From: Candidatus Electrothrix aestuarii
Lineage (GTDB): Bacteria > Desulfobacterota > Desulfobulbia > Desulfobulbales > Desulfobulbaceae
Length of the DNA stretch: 64,000 nucleotides
Assembly: GCA_032595685.2 (NCBI GenBank)
Contig: CP159373.1
Span: 3,981,821-4,045,820, forward strand
Direction: 5' to 3'
Part shown: positions 16,315-24,159 of the stretch, in pieces
Numbering within the stretch: position 1 is the stretch's first letter
Layout: every line of letters starts with the position of its first letter
Notes under the pieces: model-generated
The model's database searches: none
What the model saw: the letters and a program-made list of their open reading frames with translations, nothing else
Told to the model about the DNA's origin: nothing
Made by a program: the position numbers and the translations under genes

Positions 16315-16317
16315 ATT
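16309..16317. repeat. 9-bp target site duplication, left of MITE copy 1
   Basis: AAACACATT, repeated at 16542-16550. Removing the MITE and one copy restores the reading frame. Confidence 0.95.
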
Positions 16318-16541
16318 GGGTGCGGCTCTTCTGTTTTGATGTTAACATATTCATAATATATCAATTGTAGATTTCAAATTGAGTGTTATTCGCTCGAACT
16401 GCTCGACTTTTAATCCGGTAAAAATAGACCCCATAATTACCACCGCATTAACAGGAGCAGTTTAGACAAATAGCACTTAAAGTGAAATGAAGTATTGGCA
16501 CTTTTTCAATATCCTAGCTTTGATTTAGAAGAGCCGCACCC
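16318..16541. mobile_element. 224-bp MITE, copy 1, inserted in the SMEK-NTPase gene
   Basis: Exact 15-bp terminal inverted repeats GGGTGCGGCTCTTCT (left) and its complement (right). It is flanked by perfect 9-bp target duplications AAACACATT at 16309-16317 and 16542-16550. It has no transposase. The interior is AT-rich and nearly identical to the copy at 22356-22579, differing by about three substitutions, so movement was recent. On the minus strand it adds a short tail and stop to the SMEK half. The parent transposon is not in the window. Confidence 0.95.
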
Positions 16542-17495
16542 AAACACATTCCAGTAGCTAGCAGAGTGGTCGCTAGGTGCAAATGACTCAGCACGTTTAC
16601 CAAAATAAGAAAAAGGAGAAACAGGCTCTTCGATAGCTTCAAGTGCAATGCTCTGCTGAACAAATCGTTTTCGAAGTTCGGATAGGTTATTTGGCACCTC
16701 TAACGTTTTTATTTCACATAAATTGTCCGCAACGGGTTCAATTTTGGCCATACCTAGGAGTTCATTGAAACCGCATAGATCAATTCGTCGTAAATCATCA
16801 TCAATCTTTCTGTAGAAGAACATGGGATTTGCGAAATACCGCATCTCTTCCTTAGTCTCTGAGGTCTCCACAAAAACTGATGGGATGTATTTTTTTGTTC
16901 GCTTCTCATCCTCTATCTTTTGTTGGCTAACGGCCAGAAACGCATCCAGATTACTTCGAAATTGAAGATTTCTGTCTGTCTTTGTAAATTCCGCTTCGAG
17001 ATGGTCATTAATGTTTTCGATTTGTTCGTTAGTGAGTTCACCAAGCCTTTTTGCCAAGTCCTGATAATCAAGAATGTCGCTCACTGGATTGAACTTAATT
17101 GACAGGCTGTTCATTGTTTCTGTCAATTTTTGCGAGGTGTATGATTTCTGTCTCTCAGTTATTACATACACGTAGAGGTTATCAAAATCGCTGCCAAGAC
17201 CATGAGAATCAAATTTCTCCAGCGTTTCTTGCATCTTGCTGCTTGAAGAGTCAGAAGTGATTTGGATTGAGAGTCTGCTCGTTCTGCATCCTAGATCGAC
17301 AGCTGGGAAGTTCATTTGGATGCGGTTTTGGTTGCACAGGTCGGGGCAGTTGAAAGCTATCGCGAAGATGGGGACAAGAACGTCCTCCGCGACGGTATTA
17401 ATGTCGAATAGCCCCATCGCATTCGCGACTTTCACCTCGTGCGCAAAACGCCCCAACAGAGAACTTGATCTTTGCAGAAGTTCATGCCGTGTCAT
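16506..17495 (-). pseudogene. SMEK-like (nuclease-fold) N-terminal half of the STAND NTPase gene, upstream of the MITE
   Basis: A 329-residue frame whose last 11 residues and stop come from the MITE; the genuine part ends with Y-W-N-V-F at 16542 (318 codons). The N-terminus (R-H-E-L-L-Q-R-S...G-R-F-A-H-E-V-K-V-A-N-A-M-G-L-F-D-I-N) and the block F-P-A-V-D-L-G-C...L-S-I-Q-I-T-S-D then S-K-M-Q-E-T-L-E-K-F match my memory of the SMEK domain, a restriction-endonuclease-like module found at the front of conflict NTPases. The D67 / Q78-x-T layout resembles a modified D-(E/Q)xK site. Residues 110-318 are a linker and helical region. No good ribosome site precedes the ATG at 17495. The family name is moderately sure. 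Confidence 0.75.
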
Positions 17496-17560
17496 ATTTT
17501 GATCAATACACCCAGGTTGTTATTTCTTTTGGTAGCATCAACTTCAATCCCTTTCTGATA

Positions 17561-18520
17561 TCACTTAAACACCTCAGCAAGCATCGCCTCGCGATCCTCC
17601 ACCCAAGCCATCCCCCTCACCAACTTTCTCAGCCCGTAATTCCCCTCAGCCTTCTTGATAAAAGCGAGATCCTCAAAAGGCACCTGAAGACGCTCAGCCA
17701 GGGCCGCTGCCTGGGCATAGTGCTTTTTATCCGGCGCCTGCAAGGGATAGCCGCCCCGGTTTTCACGCCCCCAACCGACGCTCCCGGCCTTTTTCGAGAT
17801 ATTAGCAAAGATAAACTGTTTGACCGCCAGACGGTTCTTTTCCACCACATCCTGGGACGCAGCAAGGGTCTCATTTATTGCCGTCTCCAAGTGCTCACGG
17901 GCCTGCTTAAAGGCCTTGGCCGCAACGCTGTATTTCTCCCGCTGCTCAGCAAGCTGGGAAGAACCAGCTCTATCATCCTGAAAAAGCAGTTTTTCCGCCG
18001 TAGAGTCACTATGCCCGATAAGCGTGAAATACCACGCCACCCATTGCCGGTTGGGCAGCCGCTCCACAGACCAGATGAGCTGGCGGAGCGAGGACAGGCC
18101 ACCTGCCTTCTGGACTACAGCCATTTCCCGATGCGACAGCCCGGTCATATGGGAAATATCATAGGAGGCTTCATACCGACCAATATCCGATGGACTGGCA
18201 CCCACAAGCTCAGCAATCTGCTTGACCATCCTGGAGTCCTTGGCCTCGCCCACGGCCATGTCCCGGTATTCCGGTTTTTTGGCATAGAGTTTTTCCAGCT
18301 GCGCATGATAGGCTGTGAGGTCCTGTTCCGTCAAGGTAAAGTCGGCTGGCGGCCTGACAGCTTTGACGGCCCCATGAAACTGGACCGCCTGATCATAGAA
18401 CGTGTCATAGGCGCTGAAATAGTCCTTTTCCAGAGTTGATATATCCGTTGCCGCGTGAACAGGACAGGCCAAAGAAAGGCTGAAGAGAAGAATCAGTTGG
18501 ACAGTGTACATTGCTTTCAT
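17561..18520 (-). CDS. Exported protein of unknown function
   Basis: 319 residues from the ATG at 18520, which has AAGGAG nine bases upstream and a classic signal peptide (M-K-A-M-Y-T-V-Q-L-I-L-L-F-S-L-S-L-A-C, cleavage near V-H-A-A). The longer open frame to 18679 lacks such features. The mature protein is helical and charged, with many Lys/Glu and Tyr and no membrane segment, so probably periplasmic. It contains the sequence G-A-S-P-S-D-I-G-R-Y-E. No family recognised. The next gene upstream on the same strand also encodes an exported protein; the two may be co-transcribed. Confidence 0.75.
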   Translation of the reverse strand: MKAMYTVQLILLFSLSLACPVHAATDISTLEKDYFSAYDTFYDQAVQFHGAVKAVRPPADFTLTEQDLTAYHAQLEKLYAKKPEYRDMAVGEAKDSRMVKQIAELVGASPSDIGRYEASYDISHMTGLSHREMAVVQKAGGLSSLRQLIWSVERLPNRQWVAWYFTLIGHSDSTAEKLLFQDDRAGSSQLAEQREKYSVAAKAFKQAREHLETAINETLAASQDVVEKNRLAVKQFIFANISKKAGSVGWGRENRGGYPLQAPDKKHYAQAAALAERLQVPFEDLAFIKKAEGNYGLRKLVRGMAWVEDREAMLAEVFK

Positions 18521-18575
18521 GTGCGTCACTCCTTGATGTCGTAAAGGTGTATTGGTTATGGTGCTCTGTTTTGTC

Positions 18576-19466
18576 TTATTTGCCAGCAACTCTTTTCCCA
18601 CGATGGATCTTGCCGAACTTGTCAAAACCAGTATGACCGAAGGTACGCTTGGGGATATGGAAACTCGGGGCATGGGCACCCTCGACCGGCATGCCTTTAT
18701 AATAAACCGTAGATCGATCCCGGCAATACCGCTTATTCAGCCGCTCAAAGGTCGCCGGATCAGCCCCTTGCAGAATCTTCACTCCCTGAGCAGTGAGCAT
18801 ATAGACTCGATTCCTGTCCTGCGCATAGAGCAGATCACGCAACCTGCCTTTCCTGGGCGCTAACACGGTAAAACTGTTCGGGTCCGCACCCTGGATGTTT
18901 TTTTTGAAATGCTCCAGATAGACATGCTCGGCGTCCCGTAGCCATCGGCCGCCCAGTGCCTGAACGGTGAGTGGGTCCACTGCTGCAACGATCGGTTTGT
19001 TTCGGGAGAGAACCACAGCGGTGGTTGCGCAGTATACAGCCGTAGAGTAGGGGATGGGAATAAGGCGAATGCCCTCCGGTTTGATGTTTGCTACCAGCTT
19101 GTCGCGATAATAGAGGCCGGTCCGGTCATGCCCATAGCCCCTACCAATGACGATGAAATATTTAGGATCAGCTCCGGCAAGAGGCTTGTTGCGGAAAAAG
19201 ACCTGCTTGGCATCAGCACCGTAGAGCGGTGCCTGACCGCAGTTATCGCCCTGAATGTCTGCCAAGAGGCGGAAAGAAGCGGGATCAGCGCCCTGGACCT
19301 TGCTGTGGATACGTTTAGCAGAGGGATAGCCGCCCAGGTAGCTGATTTCTATGCCTTCAGTTGTTCGCTTATAGCATTTTCCCAGGGAAGCGCCTTGGGC
19401 GCAGAGGGGGAACAGGAGGAAAAAGAGAGCGATTGGAGCAGAGATGCGATGATAGATTTTTCCCAT
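18576..19466 (-). CDS. DKNYY-family exported repeat protein
   Basis: 296 residues with a signal peptide (I-A-L-F-F-L-L-F-P-L-C-A-Q-G-A). The body is made of repeated units of the type Q-G-A-D-P-x-S-F-x-V-L, each followed by a D-x-x-x-V-Y/Y-Y-x-x-K segment (for example L-Q-G-A-D-P-A-T-F-E-R-L, then D-R-S-T-V-Y-Y-K-G). That is the hallmark of the DKNYY family, envelope-associated proteins of unknown function. Four Cys may form disulfides. It lies 55 bases upstream of another exported protein gene on the same strand. Confidence 0.8.
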   Translation of the reverse strand: MGKIYHRISAPIALFFLLFPLCAQGASLGKCYKRTTEGIEISYLGGYPSAKRIHSKVQGADPASFRLLADIQGDNCGQAPLYGADAKQVFFRNKPLAGADPKYFIVIGRGYGHDRTGLYYRDKLVANIKPEGIRLIPIPYSTAVYCATTAVVLSRNKPIVAAVDPLTVQALGGRWLRDAEHVYLEHFKKNIQGADPNSFTVLAPRKGRLRDLLYAQDRNRVYMLTAQGVKILQGADPATFERLNKRYCRDRSTVYYKGMPVEGAHAPSFHIPKRTFGHTGFDKFGKIHRGKRVAGK

Positions 19467-19485
19467 TCCTGCTCCGATGCCCAGC

Positions 19486-19878
19486 TCAATGATATTTCAG
19501 GCCCCGCAACAGGAAGCGCTCTTCAATCTCAGCTGGCTGAAAGAACTGCTGGGTATACGCCTTGATATCCTCAACACTGAATTCTTTACACGAATACACA
19601 TCCAGGCTGATGAAGTTACTGGCGGTCAGGGTGTGAAGAGAAATCCCGGATTCCACCAAGGGGACCCAGCCGGATAAGCCTTCCTTACCGGCAAACTCCT
19701 CCGGCGTCCTGAACACATAGGGCTGGGTCTGTTTGGTGGCCCCGGTTATGAGGACCAGCTCATCAAGAAAGCGGTAGCAGGAGTCAATATTGTCCAGGTG
19801 CTCAGGATTGCATTGGTAGCAATCCAGCATGAGATGAAAACCAAAGGCCCGTTGCTTTTCTTGCTCAGTAAATGCCAT
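19486..19878 (-). CDS. SpeD-like pyruvoyl-dependent decarboxylase (AdoMet decarboxylase family)
   Basis: 130 residues from the ATG at 19878; the open frame to 20004 is translated repeat sequence and is not counted. G-F-H-L-M-L-D-C-Y-Q-C matches the start of SpeD proenzymes. The self-cleavage region reads L-V-E-S-G-I-S-L-H-T-L, keeping the Glu-Ser that would form the pyruvoyl group and the catalytic-type His, and F-I-S-L-D-V-Y-S-C keeps the Cys. The usual His after the Ser is Gly. Canonical role: decarboxylated AdoMet for spermidine. SpeD homologues are also known that decarboxylate ornithine or arginine, and no spermidine synthase lies nearby, so substrate is open. Confidence 0.75.
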   Translation of the reverse strand: MAFTEQEKQRAFGFHLMLDCYQCNPEHLDNIDSCYRFLDELVLITGATKQTQPYVFRTPEEFAGKEGLSGWVPLVESGISLHTLTASNFISLDVYSCKEFSVEDIKAYTQQFFQPAEIEERFLLRGLKYH

Positions 19879-19932
19879 ATCTTTTTTTGGGGTCTTGAGG
19901 TTTTCCCAAAATAAAATCTCTGTTTTCAGATT

Positions 19933-19992
19933 GTAGGGGCAGGTCCCTGTGCCTGCCCGTGTATAAGGGCGAACACAGGGGTTCGCCCCTAC
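19933..19992. repeat. 60-bp GTAGGGGC...GCCCCTAC intergenic repeat
   Basis: The ends GTAGGGGC (19933) and GCCCCTAC (to 19992) are inverted copies. Between them are GTGCCTGCCCGTG and GGGCGAACACAGGGGTTC, the familiar tandem half-palindromes of a dispersed repeat found in many Desulfobacterota and cyanobacterial genomes. It lies between the aminopeptidase and SpeD-like genes and may be a transcribed hairpin. Confidence 0.65.
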
Positions 19993-20000
19993 GACATCCA

Positions 20001-21305
20001 TCATAAGGCTTCAGTATTGCCTGTTAAAAAAGTCCGCAAGACCTGATAGAGATACCAGCAATCGGTGCAGGCTGCTGTTTCACGAATGGAATGCATGGCC
20101 AGGGAGGGCACGCCCACATCCACCGTGTCCACTCCGATTTTGGCGGCAGTGAGCGGACCAATGGTGGAGCCGCAGCCCATATCATTACGGACAACAAATT
20201 CCTGCACTGGCACCTCTGCCTGTTCACAGAGCATGCGGAAGCGGGCCGAGGTCCCGGCATTGGTGGCATAGCGCTGGTTGGCATTGAGCTTGATAACAAG
20301 GCCCTTGCTCATCAGTGGCTGGTGCTGGGGATCATGCTTGTCTGCGAAATTAGGGTGGAGTGCATGAGCATTATCTGCTGAGATGAGCAATGACTTACGC
20401 AGCATCGCCTGCCGTTCGCCCGGATCCGGCAGCAGCCGCTCCAGGATGTCACGGAGAAAGGAACCTTGCGCACCCACAGCCGAGGTGCTGCCCACCTCCT
20501 CGTGGTCGTTGAGCATAATCATGCAGTTTTGCTCCGTTCCAGCGGCATCAGCAGCCACTAAGGCTTGGAGGGCGGCAAAGCAGGAGATCAGGTTGTCCAG
20601 GCGGGCCCCGGTAAGAAATTGCTCCTCCAAACCGATCAGGGCAGGGGAGGCCGCATCATAAAAGAAGAGCTCGTGGTCACTTATGGCGATCTGTTCCGGC
20701 AGGGAATACTGACGCCGCAATTGCTTCTCAATGATTTGGAAGAAGTCGGTTTGCTCTTCTTCGGTCAGAGAAAGCAGGGGAACCATATCACTCTGTCTGT
20801 TGACTTCCTGGAGTTTATTGGCTTCGCTGTTCAGATGAATAGCCAGGTTAGGAATAATGGCAACCGGACGCTTAAAATCAATCAGGGTGGAATGCAGCTC
20901 TGTTGAGCCCACCTCATGCCAGAGCACCCGCCCGGCAAGAGAGAGCTCCCTGTCAAACCAGGGCCTGAGCAGGGCGCCGCCGTAGATCTCCACCCCCAAT
21001 TGCAGGCAATTCCAATTCCTGATAACTGGCTTGGGCTTGACCTTGAGGCAGGGACTGTCAGTATGGGCCCCGATTACCTCCACAGATTGTGCCCCGTCAT
21101 TCCAGATGAAGCCGATGAGGCTGGATTCATTACGCAGAACAAAATATTTCCCGGCAGGCAGCTTTTGCCAGTTCTCTTTTTCATCAAGCTGCTGAAAACC
21201 TTTCTTCTCCAGCAGCTTCGCCGCCGTGGCAACAGCATGAAAGGATGTGGGGGACGAGCCGATAAAATCGGCCAGCTCAGGGGCGTATTTTTTTTCCGCT
21301 ATCAT
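20001..21305 (-). CDS. M18-family aminopeptidase
   Basis: 434 residues, the usual length for M18 (aspartyl aminopeptidase / ApeB-type) metallopeptidases. Metal and catalytic motifs are visible in order: G-A-H-T-D-S-P near residue 80, G-A-R-L-D-N-L mid-protein, N-D-H-E-E-V-G-S (metal Glu pair), S-A-D-N-A-H, and D-M-G-C-G-S-T-I-G-P near the C-terminus, with a late S-L-A-M-H-S-I-R-E. It removes N-terminal, often acidic, residues from peptides in the cytoplasm. Start at the ATG 21305. Same strand as the SpeD-like gene, separated by the 60-bp repeat. Confidence 0.92.
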   Translation of the reverse strand: MIAEKKYAPELADFIGSSPTSFHAVATAAKLLEKKGFQQLDEKENWQKLPAGKYFVLRNESSLIGFIWNDGAQSVEVIGAHTDSPCLKVKPKPVIRNWNCLQLGVEIYGGALLRPWFDRELSLAGRVLWHEVGSTELHSTLIDFKRPVAIIPNLAIHLNSEANKLQEVNRQSDMVPLLSLTEEEQTDFFQIIEKQLRRQYSLPEQIAISDHELFFYDAASPALIGLEEQFLTGARLDNLISCFAALQALVAADAAGTEQNCMIMLNDHEEVGSTSAVGAQGSFLRDILERLLPDPGERQAMLRKSLLISADNAHALHPNFADKHDPQHQPLMSKGLVIKLNANQRYATNAGTSARFRMLCEQAEVPVQEFVVRNDMGCGSTIGPLTAAKIGVDTVDVGVPSLAMHSIRETAACTDCWYLYQVLRTFLTGNTEAL

Positions 21306-21832
21306 CGGGTATAAGCACCATTGGGGTTATTCTGTTGAGGCGTTATGGTATATGCTCTCTGCTTAGCATCTTTTTTACTGGGCGTCAATTTTTTCGGTGG
21401 GGAGACAGAGGGACATATTTTTTATTTTCGAGTTATACTCAAAAGTGGTGATTAAGAGTGCCATGAGATAGAAAATGACGTATTCTGTTGGAATCAACCG
21501 GCCAATAAATCCCAACAAAGAAAAGAGGTTGTCCTTTGCATTGAGATGATGATGAGCACCTGATATTCTCCCCATTCGCTTATTTTTTTGTAGTTTGTTG
21601 AATTTTAACTTTCTGTACTTGCGTGGTTTATTTTTTTGCGCAAAATCAATTCCAGATAGTTTTTTGCTCCACATGTTGACGGGCGAAAAATTTATTGCCA
21701 CATAAACGAATTTCACCGTCTCCGACATCGAAATTAGGATTTTTTAGTCAGATTTGGTGAAAATCTCCGAACTGCGTTTTGAAATGAGCGAATGGGGAGG
21801 ATATTTTTTTCAAAAAACAATCAGGGGAGTTT
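21306..21832. other. Mostly non-coding, AT-rich, with a spaced inverted repeat
   Basis: A 117-codon minus-strand frame (21375-21728) with one possible membrane segment is present but resembles nothing and has no good ribosome site; I do not count it as a gene. Arms of a 23-bp inverted repeat (21563-21585 and 21782-21804, two mismatches, core CTCCCCATTCGCT) bracket about 200 bp, which could be a decayed small element. Its right arm is next to the truncated permease. Confidence 0.4.
21563..21585 (+). repeat. Left arm of a 23-bp spaced inverted repeat (partner 21782-21804)
   Basis: Reads ATAT-T-CTCCCCATTCGCT-T-ATTT; the complement of the partner has C and C at the two variable bases. Span is 242 bp, close to MITE size, but no target duplication is visible. 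Confidence 0.5.
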
Positions 21833-22024
21833 ATGATTTGCCCTGCACGTACCCGGCGCGGCCTGGGATACAGGATTTTTTTGGTGCGTCGCTATCTGGC
21901 TATGGATATTATTCTGCCCTACGTTCTCTGGATAACCTTTCTGGGCTTTGCTATAGACTGGCTGCTTCGTCATCTCATGCGCTGGTTTTACCCCTGGTAC
22001 ACTGCCGTTGGAGGCGACAGATGA
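21833..22024 (+). pseudogene. 3' remnant of an ABC-transporter permease gene
   Basis: 63 codons ending in an ATGA overlap with the ATPase gene. The sequence G-Y-R-I-F-L-V-R-R-Y-L-A-M-D followed by I-I-L-P-Y-V-L-W-I-T-F-L-G-F-A-I-D-W-L-L-R and F-Y-P-W-Y resembles the last transmembrane segment and tail of nitrate/taurine-type permeases, which would normally be about 250 residues or more. The upstream membrane segments and the substrate-binding protein gene are absent; the frame closes at 21787. So the transporter had lost its permease, by deletion or by the repeat-flanked rearrangement just upstream. Confidence 0.65.
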
Positions 22025-22346
22025 GTTCTGATTCCGATTTTCTCCACATTATCGATGTGTACAAGGCCTATAACGGTAAAGTAATCCTGGATAATATTGA
22101 TCTCCAGGTGAGCAGAGGAGAGTTCTGTACCGTGGTTGGTTCCAGCGGTTGCGGGAAATCAACCTTGTTGCGCCTGATCATCGGGGCCGAGGTTCCCACA
22201 GCCGGGCAAATTCTACTTGAACAGAAAATTGTAGGTCCGCCAGACATCCATCGGGGCGTGGTTTTTCAGAAGTATTCTCTCTTTCCTCACCTGACTGTGC
22301 TGGATAATATCAGCTTGGGCCTGCGCCTCGGCGGACGACAGGGCTC

Positions 22347-22355
22347 AAAGGAGAT
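22347..22355. repeat. 9-bp target site duplication, left of MITE copy 2
   Basis: AAAGGAGAT, repeated at 22580-22588. Confidence 0.95.
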
Positions 22356-22579
22356 GGGTGCGGCTCTTCTGTTTTGATGTTAACATATTTATAATATATC
22401 AATTGTAGATTTCAAATTGAGTGTTATTCGCTCGAACTGCTCTACTTTTAATCCGGTAAAAATAGACCCCATAATTACCACCACATTAACAGGAGCAGTT
22501 TAGACAAATAGCACTTAAAGTGAAATGAAGTATTGGCACTTTTTCAATACCCTAGCTTTGATTTAGAAGAGCCGCACCC
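22356..22579. mobile_element. 224-bp MITE, copy 2, inserted in the ABC ATPase gene
   Basis: Same length, same exact 15-bp terminal inverted repeats and same orientation as the copy at 16318-16541, with only about three base differences. Flanked by perfect 9-bp target duplications AAAGGAGAT at 22347-22355 and 22580-22588. No coding capacity. Confidence 0.95.
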
Positions 22580-23189
22580 AAAGGAGATGTCGCGCAAAGA
22601 AATAAACGAGGAAGCAACAGACATGCTGGAAAAGATCCGGTTGGTCGAGCATGGTGGGAAATATCCTCATGAGTTGTCGGGCGGTATGCAGCAGCGTGTG
22701 GCTATCGGGCAGTCTCTGATTATGAAACCAAAAATTCTGGTTATGGATGAGCCCTTTGGTGCCCTTGATCCTGATACCAGGGAAGATATGCAGCTTTTTT
22801 TGGTGGAACTCTGGGAGAAAGAGAAAATGACGATTTTCTTTATTACCCATGATCTGGAAGAGGCTGCCTTTCTCGGCACCAGACTTGTAGTGCTGTCGCA
22901 GTATTATACTGATGACAGGGGAAATGGCAATCACGTCAATCGCGGGGCTAAGATTACAGCTGATTACAAGCCACCCCCTACTGTGAGTAATACAGCAGTC
23001 AAGCAGAGCAGAGAATTTATCGAGCTAATTACCTGTATACGCAAAGAGGGCTTTGATCCTGATTTTCTTCAGCATGCAAGTGAATTTAAACTGATGCATC
23101 CTGATTCCTTTCAGACCTTAACTAAGGAAGAGAGTGGATTGGGTCGCTCTAATTAGCGTTGATTTTTTTCAGTTTTTTGAGTTTTTTTC

Positions 23190-23218
23190 TTGACGAGATC
23201 TTTGTACCATAGTTTACT
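23190..23218 (+). promoter_or_regulatory. Predicted sigma-70-type promoter of the STN-domain gene
   Basis: TTGACG (23190-23195), 17-base spacer, TTTACT (23213-23218), 48 bases before the ATG at 23267. The -35 is five of six and the -10 four of six to consensus. Confidence 0.4.
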
Positions 23219-23266
23219 TTTATTAGTGAGATACTAAAGAATAATATATGAATTTTATTTTTTTAT

Positions 23267-24085
23267 ATGAGCGCGAGTAAAATAACTACGTTGGGTGTTG
23301 TATTTTTTGGTTTATTAATTACTTCACTTGCTCTTGGAGCTGGCACAGCGGGTTGGTTAGATGAAAAGGTGAACATACGCTTTCAAAATGAAGCTATGAG
23401 CAAAGTGTTAGGGGAAATTTCTCAGCAAACTGGAGTAGCAATATTGTTTGATGAAAAATTGGCAAGTGAAAAGGTTACAGGTTACTATAAAAATATTAAA
23501 TTTTCTGAAGCGATTAATAGATTGTTTAATGAAAAAAATAAGAGCATACAGGTTTTTAAAAATGAAAAGAAAATAACAGTTAAGACATTTGGAGCTAAAC
23601 AGTTTGTTTTGGCCTCGGCAGATGAAGCAGCATTAGGACAGAGTTCGGATAACTCTTCTGATGGAATGACTTTGGCTGAACTTGAAAAAATGCACAAACA
23701 GCAGTATAAAGAGTATAAGGCGCGAATTGCTGATGAGAATGAGGTAGTGGAAGACGGTATGACGCGTGCTCAATTAAAAAAAATCGTTCAAAAACAGGAT
23801 CGACAGTTCAAGATGAGTCTGAAAGATGATAACGAGGCACTGGAAGACGGTATGACGCGTGCTCAATTAAAAAAAATCGTTCAAAAACAGGATCGACAGT
23901 TCAAGATGAGTCTGAAAGATGATAACGAGGCACTGGAAGACGGTATGACGCGTGCTCAATTAAAAAAAATCGTTCAACAGCAGGAGCAACAATTCCAAAA
24001 AGCTCTAAGGAATAACGAGCAACTGATAGATGAAGATAAAACAAGAAGAGAGCTCCAGGGATTGGTTCGGAAGCAAATGATGTAA
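23267..24085 (+). CDS. Exported STN-domain protein with tandem charged repeats
   Basis: 272 residues. A signal peptide or anchor (V-V-F-F-G-L-L-I-T-S-L-A-L-G-A) is followed by an STN/secretin-N-like domain (about 33-108: V-N-I-R-F-Q-N-E-A-M-S-K-V-L-G-E-I-S-Q-Q-T-G-V, then V-T-G-Y-Y-K-N-I-K-F-S-E-A-I-N). That fold is seen at the front of TonB receptors, secretins and FecR-type regulators. The rest is a 31-residue repeat (D-G-M-T-R-A-Q-L-K-K-I-V-Q-K-Q...) in two identical and two to three degenerate copies, predicted as long charged helix. It has no membrane channel, so it is probably a periplasmic adaptor. The repeats invite copy-number variation. Confidence 0.75.
   Translation: MSASKITTLGVVFFGLLITSLALGAGTAGWLDEKVNIRFQNEAMSKVLGEISQQTGVAILFDEKLASEKVTGYYKNIKFSEAINRLFNEKNKSIQVFKNEKKITVKTFGAKQFVLASADEAALGQSSDNSSDGMTLAELEKMHKQQYKEYKARIADENEVVEDGMTRAQLKKIVQKQDRQFKMSLKDDNEALEDGMTRAQLKKIVQKQDRQFKMSLKDDNEALEDGMTRAQLKKIVQQQEQQFQKALRNNEQLIDEDKTRRELQGLVRKQMM
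23753..23938 (+). repeat. Two perfect 93-bp tandem copies inside the STN-domain gene
   Basis: Copies 23753-23845 and 23846-23938 appear identical at DNA level; a third, diverging copy begins at 23939. 93 bp is 31 codons, so copy changes keep frame. Confidence 0.9.
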
Positions 24086-24100
24086 TCTATGGGAACTCTT

Positions 24101-24159
24101 AAACTGATATGAGATATCAGTTTCTTATATCTGATACTTCTGAGGTTTTCTGTATCAGA
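24101..24159 (+). terminator. Two hairpins after the STN-domain gene
   Basis: AAACTGATAT-GAG-ATATCAGTTT (24101-24123) and TCTGATAC...GTATCAGA (24130-24137 with 24152-24159). Only a weak T-tract follows; a terminator or mRNA-stabilising structure. Confidence 0.4.

Larger units (their letters stand above)
22021..23156 (+). pseudogene. ABC transporter ATPase (nitrate/taurine type) interrupted by the MITE
   Basis: Upstream part 22021-22355: A-Y-N-G-K-V-I-L-D-N-I-D-L, Walker A G-S-S-G-C-G-K-S-T. Downstream part from 22580: L-S-G-G-M-Q-Q-R-V-A-I signature, Walker B I-L-V-M-D-E-P, and the H-loop F-F-I-T-H-D-L. Dropping the 224-bp MITE and one 9-bp duplication joins G-S-K-E-M to S-R-K-E-I in one frame of about 300 aa, a SsuB/TauB/NtrD-sized protein. 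The insertion sits between the Q-loop region and the signature motif, so neither half can hydrolyse ATP alone. A TTG inside the MITE (22533) leaves the downstream half open but headless. With the permease truncated, the transporter is dead. Confidence 0.85.

Noticed and set aside
17465..18439. 324-codon plus-strand frame
   Set aside because: Antisense of a signal-peptide-bearing gene with a good ribosome site; no protein features.
21375..21728. 117-codon minus-strand frame with one hydrophobic stretch
   Set aside because: No ribosome site, odd composition, covers repeat arms; no family resemblance.
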